Shown here piece after piece: positions 1 to 8,582 of a stretch of DNA of 64,000 bases. A program made the translations under genes and the position numbers. The stretch lies in the NCBI GenBank assembly GCA_029265355.1, contig JAJUJL010000011.1:1-64000 (forward strand), in the 5' to 3' direction. A model generated the notes under the pieces. It saw only the letters and a list, made by a program, of their open reading frames with translations. It was not told where the DNA came from and did no database searches. Each line of letters opens with the position of its first letter. Positions within the stretch are counted from its first letter, which is position 1. The DNA comes from Chloroflexota bacterium (lineage in GTDB: Bacteria > Chloroflexota > Anaerolineae > Anaerolineales > UBA4823).

Positions 1-120
1 CCCCCCCCCCCGCCCGCGTTTACCAACCGCTCACGTGATTTTTTTTTTTTTTCCGTGGTTCGGGTTGTGGGGGGGTGGGGGGTTTTTTGGGGGCGCCCCC
101 CCCCCCAAAAACAACCCCCA
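1..120. other. Low-complexity contig edge, probably artefact
   Basis: The first 120 bases consist of runs of C, T, G and A, including a poly-C start, a 12-T run, long G runs and a self-complementary stretch around 80-117 (T-run, G-run, GCGC, C-run, A-run). Nothing here resembles the sequence that follows. Such ends are typical of low-quality assembly edges. I see no gene. Normal sequence begins at about 120, and the remaining 76 bases before the first gene hold only its leader and a GGAAGGAGAG purine stretch. Confidence 0.7.
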
Positions 121-196
121 ACCAGCCGCTTTCCAGGTCTTTGTAAACTCACGCGTTTAGACATAAGCACCACCGGAAGGAGAGCTTGAAAAGGTT

Positions 197-1279
197 ATGC
201 CCGAGACAGATGCAAATCCCGCAATGCCTCCCAAACCACCCGATAGCCCGGCTTCCGAGAGCGAACCGGTGTGGACCTATCGCGGTTACCGGCTGCGTGC
301 CAGTGAATTCACCACCGCCATGGTGCATTTCTTCCGCGCCGAAGTGCAGCGTGCCAATGTCTGGCGACAGCGATTGGACACCACCACTAACTGGGCAGTC
401 GTCACCACAGGCGCGGCGATCACGATCGCTTTTAATCAGTCGGCGCACCATTCCGTCATTCTGCTGAATACCCTGCTGATCACCATGTTCCTGGGCATCG
501 AAGCCCGCCGTTACCGCTATTATGAATTGTGGAGCTACCGCATCCGCCTGATGGAAACCGATTTCTTTGCTTCCATGCTGGTGCCGCCTTTCCATCCGGC
601 TGCTGATTGGGCCGAGAGCCTGGCGGAGAATCTGCTGCACCCCAGCTTCCCCATCTCTATCTGGGAGGCCTTCGGACGCCGACTGCGGCGAAATTATTAT
701 TTGATTTACATCATCTTAGCTGCCGCCTGGCTGGTGCGCATCGGGCTGCTGCCAGACCAGGCTGTCAGTTGGGGCGACTTTTTTCAGCGCGCTGCCATCG
801 GCAGCTTGAGCGGCGAAGTGCTCATTATCAGCGGCATTGCGTTTTACGCATTTTTATTCCTGACTGCCATCTTCACCGTCGGATTACACCAGGCCAGCGG
901 AGAAGTGCTGCCCCGCTTTGGCGAATTGGATCATCACCCGGCAATCACACACGTGAACGGCGAAGAGGGACAGAGTCCTCGTCCCTGGTTTCGGCTGGGT
1001 AGGCGCCGCCAGCAACTCCTTGCCCTGATCATCACAGATCGCGCCCAGGAAGTGAGCCATTCGATCTTAAAAGAATTGAACCGCGGCGTCACCGCCATGC
1101 AGGGCACCGGCATGTATACCGGCAAAACGCACAGCGTGCTGATGATTGCCCTGACGGTTACCGAGGTTCCACACCTGAAAGCTGTGGTGCGCCAGACCGA
1201 CGCCCAGGCATTTGTGATCGTCTCTCCCGCCAGGGAGATCCTGGGGCGTGGCTTCATGCCGCTCCAGGAACAGCGGTAA
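197..1279 (+). CDS. DUF2270-DUF2179 fusion membrane protein
   Basis: Membrane protein of 360 residues whose function is not known. Residues ~35-235 match the DUF2270 pattern: a cytoplasmic N-terminus, a paired hydrophobic segment around residues 70-100 and two more helices at ~170-230. The motif EARRYRYYELW follows the first hairpin. The C-terminal ~85 residues match DUF2179, the soluble domain found at the end of YitT-type proteins (LIITDRAQEVSHSILKELNRG, with GTGMYTGK and AFVIVSPAREILGRGF). DUF2179 is thought to be a ligand-binding or oligomerising module, so this could be a membrane protein with a cytosolic sensory tail. The start is the ATG at 197, with purine-rich sequence upstream. A hairpin terminator follows, so it is probably transcribed alone. 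Confidence 0.75.
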   Translation: MPETDANPAMPPKPPDSPASESEPVWTYRGYRLRASEFTTAMVHFFRAEVQRANVWRQRLDTTTNWAVVTTGAAITIAFNQSAHHSVILLNTLLITMFLGIEARRYRYYELWSYRIRLMETDFFASMLVPPFHPAADWAESLAENLLHPSFPISIWEAFGRRLRRNYYLIYIILAAAWLVRIGLLPDQAVSWGDFFQRAAIGSLSGEVLIISGIAFYAFLFLTAIFTVGLHQASGEVLPRFGELDHHPAITHVNGEEGQSPRPWFRLGRRRQQLLALIITDRAQEVSHSILKELNRGVTAMQGTGMYTGKTHSVLMIALTVTEVPHLKAVVRQTDAQAFVIVSPAREILGRGFMPLQEQR

Positions 1280-1281
1280 GG

Positions 1282-1307
1282 CTGTTGTTTAAAGGCAACA
1301 GATTTTT
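1282..1307 (+). terminator. Rho-independent terminator after the DUF2270 gene
   Basis: CTGTTG (1282-1287) pairs with CAACAG (1296-1301) around an 8-nt loop and is followed by ATTTTT (1302-1307). It lies directly downstream of the stop codon at 1279. Confidence 0.55.
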
Positions 1308-1496
1308 CATGTTAAGGTCGGAAATTTCGAGTAAACTATTGTGTGATACCATTCACATAGTGAATGAATAAACTGCCTCGTGCGATTGTGTTGGTTTGAA
1401 TATTGTCCGGCACCTACATCCTCACCACTGTCCAGCCTTGAAACGCAGCGATCGCCATTTACCTGCAACTTGCCGCACTGGCTCAGGGGGGAGCAT

Positions 1497-3677
1497 TTGA
1501 GAAAAGATCTCTTACCTGGATGGTCACTAAAACGCCTGAAATGGTCTACACTCATTCTTTCTATTGCCGCGTTTACGCTCGGCATTGTCTTATTGGTGAA
1601 CTTTCGGGAACACCCTCTGGCCTATCCCTTGTTCTGGCTGGCCGGTGTCATGTCGGCCAGCCTGATCATTGAATTCACCTACCGCCAGGCAATCCGCCTG
1701 CAGGGCGAGCTTACCGAACGATTGGAAGATAGCCGCCAGCAAGAAACCCGGCAAGCAGCCTTATTGCAGATCAGCTCCAGGCTTTCTGCAGCCCGCAATG
1801 GCAGCGAAATTACCCAGACGATCATTGATACCGTCCAAAATTCCCTCGGCTATGCCTATGCTCAACTGCGCTGGGTGCATGATGAAGCCGCCATCCTCCA
1901 GGTAGACAGCTCCATCCAGCAGTCGATCACCCGCCCCATTTTGCTGCCAGATCCGTCGTGGAAGCACATCACGCTGCCATTGAGAGCTGGCGGCGAGTTA
2001 ATCGGCGACCTGACTGTGGCTGATCCAGGAGAGCGCCTGGAATCTCGCTCTGAACTCGAATTCCTGTCTGCGGTTGCTAACCAGGCTTCCATAGCGCTCT
2101 CGAATATCCGCTTGATCGCCATACAAAACCTGCAACGCCAGGAAGCCGAAAAGCGCGAACTTGAGCTGCGCACACGTGAGCGTCATCTGACCCTGCTCAA
2201 CGAGATCACCCGGGCGGGCATGCGACAGCATGATCTCCACACCATGCTGGATTCAATCGCCGAAGACCTGGGGCAAATGTTCTCTCCCGACAGTGTTTTG
2301 ATCACCCTGTGGGATGAGGCGCGCGGTTTGCCATTGCCGGTGGCAGCCTTCGGCCATCTCAAGCAAACAGTGCGCACCTTGCGCATCGAACCGGGCGATT
2401 TACCCCTCACTGCATCGGTATTGAAATCGGGGCGCGCCCTGGTGATCGACGACGTCAAGGCTTCCCCTTATATCAGCAGCCGCCTGTCCATCCCTTTGCA
2501 GGCGCGTTCGATGCTGGCCTTGCCGCTGTTGGTCAATGAGCAGAAGCTGGGAGCAGCCATCCTCACCTTCCGCCAGCACCACACGTTTACCGAGAGGGAA
2601 ATCTTGCTGGGAGAACAAGCTGCCAGCCAGATTGCGCTGGCAATCGCCCGGAATCGCGCCCTGACCGCCGCCCAGCACCGCGCCCAAGAATTGGCTGCGC
2701 TGCAAAAAGCCACCTCTGCCCTGCTCAGCACGCTGGATGTCGACAGCCTGCTCAGCCAGATCCTGGATGCCGCCATCAGCGCCATCTCCGCTGCCGAGAA
2801 AGGCAGCCTGCACCTGGTGGCGCGAGATACCGGGCAACTGCAGATCCGCGCGGTGTATGGCTACCAGGATCCACGCATTCGCACTTTCAATCCCACCAAC
2901 AGCGCCAGCTTCCCGGCGCGCGCCGTGCGCGACCGCCAACCGCTGCTGGTAGGCGATGCACAAACCGACCCTGGGCACCACGACACCGATATCCCCGAGC
3001 TGCGCGCCATTGCCTCCCTGATCGTCGCGCCGCTTCTCTTAGGAGACCAGGCTCTTGGCGCCATATCGTTGGAATCCTATCACCGCTACGCCTTCACAGA
3101 GAAAGATCTGAATCTGCTAGTGAGCTTCGCTGCCACAGCGACGACTGCTATTCGCAACGCCCAATTGCACGCCGAAGTTCAAATGCAAGCCACGGTGGAC
3201 TCGCTCACCGGCACGCTGAATCGACGCAGCTTCTTTGAGCAGGGATTTCGAGAAGTCGAACGCGCCCGCCGCTTTCACCGCCCTCTATCGCTGTTGATGA
3301 TCGACGCAGATAACTTCAAACAGATCAACGACACGCTGGGACATACCATCGGCGACCGGGTGCTTGCCCGGCTGGCTGCCCAGTTATCGCATGAGCTCAG
3401 GCAGGTGGATACACTGGGACGCTACGGGGGAGATGAGTTCCTGGCGCTTCTCCCAGAGACCGACCTGTCTCTCTCCACTCAAGTAGCGGAACGACTGCGC
3501 GCCTGCGTCGAAACCTCCTTCGCCAATCTGTCAGACGATCAGGCTCGGCTGACCATCAGCATCGGCGTCGCATCGTTGAGCTATGCGGATGACACCCTTG
3601 AAACCCTGGTCGAACGCGCCGACCAGGCATTGTATTCTGCCAAGCAAGCTGGTAGAAATCGCGTCGCGACCAGCTAA
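1497..3677 (+). CDS. Membrane-anchored triple-GAF diguanylate cyclase
   Basis: Makes cyclic di-GMP from two GTP at the inner face of the membrane. Two N-terminal hydrophobic helices (~17-36 and ~44-62) are followed by a short coiled coil, three GAF domains (~90-225, ~247-400, ~410-560) and a C-terminal GGDEF domain (~565-722). The active-site loop is an intact GGDEF at ~644-648. An RxxD product-inhibition I-site (RQVD) lies five residues before it, so the enzyme is probably active and feedback-inhibited. I prefer the TTG at 1497 because a strong GGGGGAG ribosome-binding site lies 2-9 bases upstream. An upstream GTG at 1380 would add 39 residues of low-complexity, non-conserved sequence. It converges on the minus-strand regulator with 26 bases between them. 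The GAF ligands cannot be read from sequence. Confidence 0.9.
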   Translation: MRKDLLPGWSLKRLKWSTLILSIAAFTLGIVLLVNFREHPLAYPLFWLAGVMSASLIIEFTYRQAIRLQGELTERLEDSRQQETRQAALLQISSRLSAARNGSEITQTIIDTVQNSLGYAYAQLRWVHDEAAILQVDSSIQQSITRPILLPDPSWKHITLPLRAGGELIGDLTVADPGERLESRSELEFLSAVANQASIALSNIRLIAIQNLQRQEAEKRELELRTRERHLTLLNEITRAGMRQHDLHTMLDSIAEDLGQMFSPDSVLITLWDEARGLPLPVAAFGHLKQTVRTLRIEPGDLPLTASVLKSGRALVIDDVKASPYISSRLSIPLQARSMLALPLLVNEQKLGAAILTFRQHHTFTEREILLGEQAASQIALAIARNRALTAAQHRAQELAALQKATSALLSTLDVDSLLSQILDAAISAISAAEKGSLHLVARDTGQLQIRAVYGYQDPRIRTFNPTNSASFPARAVRDRQPLLVGDAQTDPGHHDTDIPELRAIASLIVAPLLLGDQALGAISLESYHRYAFTEKDLNLLVSFAATATTAIRNAQLHAEVQMQATVDSLTGTLNRRSFFEQGFREVERARRFHRPLSLLMIDADNFKQINDTLGHTIGDRVLARLAAQLSHELRQVDTLGRYGGDEFLALLPETDLSLSTQVAERLRACVETSFANLSDDQARLTISIGVASLSYADDTLETLVERADQALYSAKQAGRNRVATS

Positions 3678-3703
3678 GCGAGAGCGACGCCATCCCCAAC
3701 GAT

Positions 3704-6700
3704 CTACCACTCGACCAGTTTCCAGATCTCCGGTTGCCACTGTCCGAGTTCTACACCCGTCTCGGCGAACAATTTCACTGCCTGTTTGACTTGCTGGCGC
3801 GCTTCTTCATACCTGCCGGCTGCCTGGAGCAGGTCCGCCAGGTTGTTGTGGATGGCTGCCGCGCGATGGCGGTCGCCCATGGCAGCGCATAAGTTGAGCG
3901 CCTGCTGGGCGCGCTCGATAGCCACCGGGTAGTCGCCCAAATCGCCGTACACCAGCGCCAGGTTGTTCAGCGCCGCGGCGCGCATGGGCAGGCTTTCCAG
4001 GCTTTCGGCCATCACCAGGCTTTCTTCCAGGTAATGGCGCGCATTGGTAAATTCGCCCCGACGGCGCGCCAGGATTCCCAGCAGGTTGTTGACCTGCGCC
4101 AGCACGCTGCATTCTTCCGGAGAGGTCTCGATCGAGCGCCGCGCCTGGTCTGCCAGGGCAATTGCCTGTTCCAGCTCCCCGCGGCGGTGACAGGCTAGAC
4201 TCCAATCGGCCAGCAGGCGCGCCTTCAAACCCGGCTGCCCAGACGGTTCGACCGCGTTCAGGGCTGAGCGGTAGTGCTGCGCAGCCTGCTCGAAATCGCC
4301 CAGCCGGTCGTACACCAGGCCGAGGCGTCGTTCGATGTCGGCAATTTCTGCGGGGCCACTGTAAGCCGCTGCCGCTTCGTAATGGTGAATTGCCGAAGCG
4401 TAGTTTCCTTGCAGGGTTTCCAAATCTGCAATGGCCTGGTGGAGCGAACCTCGCTCGGGATTACCCAATGCCAGGGCATGCTCGAAGTAATCGGTCGCTT
4501 CCTGGTTGGCATACAGGCTGCGGGCATGGTCTCCCGCCTGGCGGTAGTAAATGGCGGCTTTTTCCATGACGCCTGCCTGGCGATAATGATAGGCGATCTG
4601 GCCTGCCAGCGAAGCAGCGGGTTGTATGGCGCCAGCATGCTGTGAGCGGCGCTCCAGGCTCTCCGCAACCCGCCGGTGCAGCAGCCGCCGCCGCGCCAGG
4701 GTCAGGCTTTCGTAAACCAGCACACGCATCTGCTCGTGGTTGAAATCGTACTGCAAGCGCCGCTCCACCTGGCTGGAGGCAAATGTGAGTTCACGCACCA
4801 GGCCACGTTGGATCAGGGCTTCAATCGCGCTGACAGCTTCTTCTTCTGTCCTGCCGCAGGTCTCGAGCAACGTATCGAAATCGAAGGAGCGTCCAATCAC
4901 TGCCGCCGACTGCAGCACCTGGGTTTCAGCCGCAGACAGCAAGGCCAGGCGTGACTGCATGATCTCACCAATGCTGCCGGGATGCCATTCCATCTCCATG
5001 GGGTTGGATTCGTCACGAGAGGCAGCATGCAGGTATGCCACAAGGTACAAAGGGAGTCCCTCGGTTTCGGCTGCCAGGCGTGAACGCCACCCGGCTGGTA
5101 TTTCCCTGCCGCTGGCTTCCACAACATCCTGCAGCAGCTCACCGACCTGCTCTGATGTCAGCCGCTCCAGCGCAATGGTCTCTGCCAGGTACTGGCGCAC
5201 AGGGTTTGCCATAAGACTGTGAAGCTTGTTGGCAGTATCTGGGCTCCCAGACTGCCAGGTGATCAGTAGCAGCATCCGGCGTTCATTCAACCGACGCGCC
5301 AGGTATGCCAGCAATTCGTGTGACGCCTTATCAATCCATTGCAGGTCATCTACGAAGAGCACGCCAGGCATGGAATCCGGCTGCAGGCTGCCCAGCATCG
5401 CCAGGATCACACGGCTGACTCCTTCGAAAAAGCGGTATTGCGCCCCCGGACCCTCCCAAGTGTCTGGCTGAAGGGTGGGAATATCTGCCGATGGCGCTGT
5501 CCCTGCCAGCTCGGGTAGCAGCCGCGATGCTTCAGCGACATCGTGGCCGCTCATCGGATGCACCCAGCTCTGGGTTGGGTAGCGCTCCAGCCCGCTGCGC
5601 AGCGCATCCAGAATGGCGCCGTAAGACAGGTTGGTTTCGCCCTCGAAGCACCGCGCCCGCAGTACTCTCCCGCCCTGCTGTTCTACCCACGCCAGGAATT
5701 CTTCCGCCAGGCGCGTCTTGCCAATACCCGCTTCTCCGCTCAGCGCCACCAGGTGACCGCGCACGCTGCAGCGGGCATACAATTGGCGCAGCTTCGCCAA
5801 CTCTGCCTCACGGCCTACCAGTGGAAGTCGCTGGAGCTCGGCAACTGCCGCGCCGCGTTTTGGAGCAGGCGCGCTGCCGGTTGCCATTGCGGCTGGCTGG
5901 AGGGCAGCGCTCGTTCCTGCCGGAGCAGTTTTTGACGGCAAATCTGCCGTGTGCGCAGTCAACTTTGCCAGGCGGGCGGCGCTAAACTTTCCGCTACGGA
6001 TATCTTCGTACAGACGGGTAGTCTCTTCCAGGGGCTCGACACCCAGCTCGGCTTCTAGAATGCGCACGCACTCGCGATATTGGCGGAAGGCGGCCTCGCG
6101 TTGCCCCTGGGCAGCGTATAAGGCCATCAAGCGGCGGTGGGCGGTCTCGTTGAGCGCGTCCAAACTCAGCAGCTTGTTAGCGTGCTCGACCGCCCGCTCA
6201 TAATTCCCCTGCGCCTCCAGCATCGACGTCAGGCTGGTCAGCGCTTCGGCAAGCTCGCGGCGGTACTGCTCCGCCTCCTGGAACTGCCAGTTATCGAAGC
6301 TCACACTGTCGCGCAGCCCAAAACCTGCCATGAAATCGCCGGCATACAGGCTGACCGCTTTTTCCAGCAGCTCGATGCAGGCAGTGCAGGCTTCGGCGTC
6401 GCGGCGCGGCAGTTTACGGGCGGTTTCCACCGCCCGCCTAAAAAGGACCGCATCGCAGCTCACACTGGGTTCGATCTGCAGCGTTACCGATTCGCGCGCG
6501 GTGTCCAGCGCCCCCTCAGGCAGCACTTTGCGCAACGAAGAGAGCGTGCGGCGCAAGGCGCCGCGTGCCCCTGCCTGGTCGGATTCGGGCCACAGAAGAG
6601 TTGCCAGCCAGTCACGCCCGTGCGGGCGACCGGTCACCGCCAGGTACGCCAGCAGCGCGATGGCTTTACGCGTATCCAGCTCCAGTACGGCGCCATCCAG

Positions 6701-6745
6701 CGCCAGCCGCGCATCACCGAGCAGGGTCAATTGATAGCCATGCAC
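3704..6745 (-). CDS. BTAD/AAA/TPR transcriptional regulator (SARP-like)
   Basis: Large one-component regulator of 1013 residues. Residues 1-95 form an OmpR-like winged helix of the SARP type. Residues ~98-250 are a bacterial transcriptional activation domain (BTAD). A linker leads to a STAND/AAA ATPase beginning with LVGREAEL (~309), with Walker A GEAGIGKT at 337-344 and Walker B VLFVDD at 462-467. The C-terminal ~350 residues are tetratricopeptide repeats, the usual ligand or partner sensor in this family. There is no LuxR-type helix-turn-helix at the C-terminus. It is transcribed divergently from the membrane-protein array. The intergenic region between them carries direct repeats spaced 11-12 bp, the arrangement SARP proteins are known to bind. 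That it controls the array is inference. Confidence 0.88.
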   Translation of the reverse strand: MHGYQLTLLGDARLALDGAVLELDTRKAIALLAYLAVTGRPHGRDWLATLLWPESDQAGARGALRRTLSSLRKVLPEGALDTARESVTLQIEPSVSCDAVLFRRAVETARKLPRRDAEACTACIELLEKAVSLYAGDFMAGFGLRDSVSFDNWQFQEAEQYRRELAEALTSLTSMLEAQGNYERAVEHANKLLSLDALNETAHRRLMALYAAQGQREAAFRQYRECVRILEAELGVEPLEETTRLYEDIRSGKFSAARLAKLTAHTADLPSKTAPAGTSAALQPAAMATGSAPAPKRGAAVAELQRLPLVGREAELAKLRQLYARCSVRGHLVALSGEAGIGKTRLAEEFLAWVEQQGGRVLRARCFEGETNLSYGAILDALRSGLERYPTQSWVHPMSGHDVAEASRLLPELAGTAPSADIPTLQPDTWEGPGAQYRFFEGVSRVILAMLGSLQPDSMPGVLFVDDLQWIDKASHELLAYLARRLNERRMLLLITWQSGSPDTANKLHSLMANPVRQYLAETIALERLTSEQVGELLQDVVEASGREIPAGWRSRLAAETEGLPLYLVAYLHAASRDESNPMEMEWHPGSIGEIMQSRLALLSAAETQVLQSAAVIGRSFDFDTLLETCGRTEEEAVSAIEALIQRGLVRELTFASSQVERRLQYDFNHEQMRVLVYESLTLARRRLLHRRVAESLERRSQHAGAIQPAASLAGQIAYHYRQAGVMEKAAIYYRQAGDHARSLYANQEATDYFEHALALGNPERGSLHQAIADLETLQGNYASAIHHYEAAAAYSGPAEIADIERRLGLVYDRLGDFEQAAQHYRSALNAVEPSGQPGLKARLLADWSLACHRRGELEQAIALADQARRSIETSPEECSVLAQVNNLLGILARRRGEFTNARHYLEESLVMAESLESLPMRAAALNNLALVYGDLGDYPVAIERAQQALNLCAAMGDRHRAAAIHNNLADLLQAAGRYEEARQQVKQAVKLFAETGVELGQWQPEIWKLVEW

Positions 6746-6785
6746 AGGCTAATTTTACCCGAACGCGTGACGAAATAAACAAACT

Positions 6786-6838
6786 GATCTTTTCGTAACG
6801 CTCGTAGTAACGGAGCGGTAACGGCTGGCAGATATAGT
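6786..6838 (+). promoter_or_regulatory. Candidate SARP operator and promoter before the membrane array
   Basis: GATCTTTTC (6786-6794) runs directly into three copies of GTAACG starting at 6795, 6807 and 6818, that is at steps of 12 and 11 bp (one helical turn each). A -10-like TATAGT lies at 6833-6838, 15 bp after the start of the last repeat. The repeats cover the -35 position, and no good -35 hexamer is present, as expected for an activator-dependent promoter. The identical layout is found at 18951-19003. Because the BTAD gene diverges from this region, it may also autoregulate here. Confidence 0.6.
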
Positions 6839-6886
6839 AGGGGTGTATCCTGGCGTTACCATATGCACTCCAAAAGAGGTGAAGCC

Positions 6887-7339
6887 ATGCAGGCGAATAA
6901 TCTCAGTCAAGGCGAAGCGATCGCCTTAAGTGACAAGCTGATCAACGGTTTGTTTGTCGGGATTTTGGCAGGTGTCGTGATGCTGGCGTTCCTGCTGCTG
7001 GCGGGTCTTGCGGCTGGCGAAGGGCCAACGGTGACACTCGCTCGTTTTTCGGTGCCGGGGCAAGAGACCACACCCATCGCCAGCGCCTTCCTGCACCTGG
7101 GGGTTTCGGCGGTGTACGGCGGTATATTTGGGTTGCTGTTTCATCTCCTTCCCCTTAAGATGAGGCTCGGGCCATGGAAATGGCTTGCCGGGCTGGTTTT
7201 TGGGTTACTGCTGTACCTGCTTGCCAGCGGCATACTGCTGCCAGCCTCCGGTTCGCTGCTGCTGGAAACCCCTGCCGTAGTTCTCGTCGCTGCCCACGCG
7301 GCGTATGGACTGGTATCAGGCATCTGGATCAAAGGTTAA
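6887..7339 (+). CDS. Small integral membrane protein, unknown function
   Basis: A 150-residue protein with four predicted transmembrane helices (~22-45, ~68-88, ~98-116, ~124-146) joined by short loops. I do not recognise the family. It is first in the plus-strand array and directly follows the candidate operator, but it does not share the RYRLxDID block of the seven proteins downstream. The ATG at 6887 is preferred because AGAGGTG lies 5-11 bases upstream. An ATG at 6863 would add eight residues without a ribosome-binding site. The next gene starts 16 bases after its stop, so it is probably co-transcribed with the array. Confidence 0.65.
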   Translation: MQANNLSQGEAIALSDKLINGLFVGILAGVVMLAFLLLAGLAAGEGPTVTLARFSVPGQETTPIASAFLHLGVSAVYGGIFGLLFHLLPLKMRLGPWKWLAGLVFGLLLYLLASGILLPASGSLLLETPAVVLVAAHAAYGLVSGIWIKG

Positions 7340-7355
7340 GCGAAGCAACAAACTT

Positions 7356-8582
7356 ATGAGAGCGAAAATCGCCGGATGGCTTCCCTGGGCGCTGTTTGCA
7401 ATTGCCAGCATAGCCGCAGTAGTAACGATTGGACTCGATCTTGTCGGCTCGAACCAGTCTGTCACCCTGGCTTATATTCTTTACAACTCAATCTGGAGTC
7501 TGTTTTCAATCGTATTCACGTTCTTATCAGCACTGGTTCTTTCACGCCAGCCGCACCACACCGTCGGCTGGCTGCTCATGATCCCAGGAATAGATGTTGC
7601 GCTTCTTGGACCCGTCGATGGCTACGTGAACAGCCTGCCCTCAGCGCCGGCCGCGCCGGGCACAGTTTTGTTATTGGTGATTTGGGCTCAGCAGTGGATC
7701 TGGCTGCCGCTCATCTTCCCATTGCTGCTTATTCCGCTTTACTTTCCCACCGGGCAGCCGCCTTCGCCGCGTTGGCGCTGGGTATCCAGCCTGGCGCTGG
7801 GGATGTGCGTGTTCTTCTTCTTTGCAGCCACATTTTCAAAGTCATTGGACGCACGGAATGCAGGCTGGGCAGTAGTAAACCCAATTGGGTTCCTGCCGGA
7901 CCTTGCCGCGATATGGCCTTTCTGGTTCCTAAGCCTGGGCATTTTGACCACGGCTTCTGTAGCAGCGCTGCTGGTGCGTTTTCAAAAAGGCACAGCGGTC
8001 GAACGCCAGCAGATCAAATGGCTGCTGTATGCCTGTGCGCTGTTCGCTGCATTCTACGTGACTTCTCTATTCTTAGATGATAGCATCCGATCCGGGATTA
8101 TATGGGACATTATCTTTGCCCTCGTCATCTGGCCGATACCAATATCCATCGCCCTCTCCATCCTGCGCTACCGGCTGTGGGATATCGATATCCTCATCCG
8201 GCGCACACTGGTATACTCGCTGCTGACAGGTCTACTGGCGCTGCTGTACTTCGGCAGCGTCACCCTGCTGCAGGGCATCTTCACCGCCCTGGGCGGCTCG
8301 CAGTCAACCGCCGCCACAGTCATTTCTACCCTGGCGATCGCCGCCCTGTCCAACCCGCTGCGCCGCCGCTTTCAGAATTTCATTGATCAGCGCTTCTACC
8401 GCCAGAAATTCGATGCTGAGCTGTCGCTGCAGGGATTCGCTGCCGTTGCGCGCAGCGAAACAGAACCGGAAAGGCTGACCAAAAGCATGCTGGAAATTGT
8501 CCAAACCGCCATACAGCCGGAGCGAGACTTTATCTGGCTGAAATCACAGGCGGTCCAACGACCCCATAAATGGATGAAGTAA
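7356..8582 (+). CDS. Kinase-less 7TM sensor-like protein, array member 1
   Basis: Paralogue 1 of seven in tandem. About seven hydrophobic helices occupy residues 1-270. The shared landmarks are a GWLL turn after the second helix, a YFPTG motif before the fourth, RYRLWDIDILIRRTL after the seventh, a further hydrophobic hairpin, FNPLRRR-like SNPLRRR, and a charged helix (FIDQRFYRQKFDAE). The protein ends about 50 residues later at a conserved FIWL. In Chloroflexota this fold is the input part of some sensor kinases, but here no kinase or other output domain follows. The start at 7356 is chosen over an in-frame ATG at 7305, which lies inside the previous gene. The function is presumably signal reception, and the ligand is unknown. 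Confidence 0.7.
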   Translation: MRAKIAGWLPWALFAIASIAAVVTIGLDLVGSNQSVTLAYILYNSIWSLFSIVFTFLSALVLSRQPHHTVGWLLMIPGIDVALLGPVDGYVNSLPSAPAAPGTVLLLVIWAQQWIWLPLIFPLLLIPLYFPTGQPPSPRWRWVSSLALGMCVFFFFAATFSKSLDARNAGWAVVNPIGFLPDLAAIWPFWFLSLGILTTASVAALLVRFQKGTAVERQQIKWLLYACALFAAFYVTSLFLDDSIRSGIIWDIIFALVIWPIPISIALSILRYRLWDIDILIRRTLVYSLLTGLLALLYFGSVTLLQGIFTALGGSQSTAATVISTLAIAALSNPLRRRFQNFIDQRFYRQKFDAELSLQGFAAVARSETEPERLTKSMLEIVQTAIQPERDFIWLKSQAVQRPHKWMK

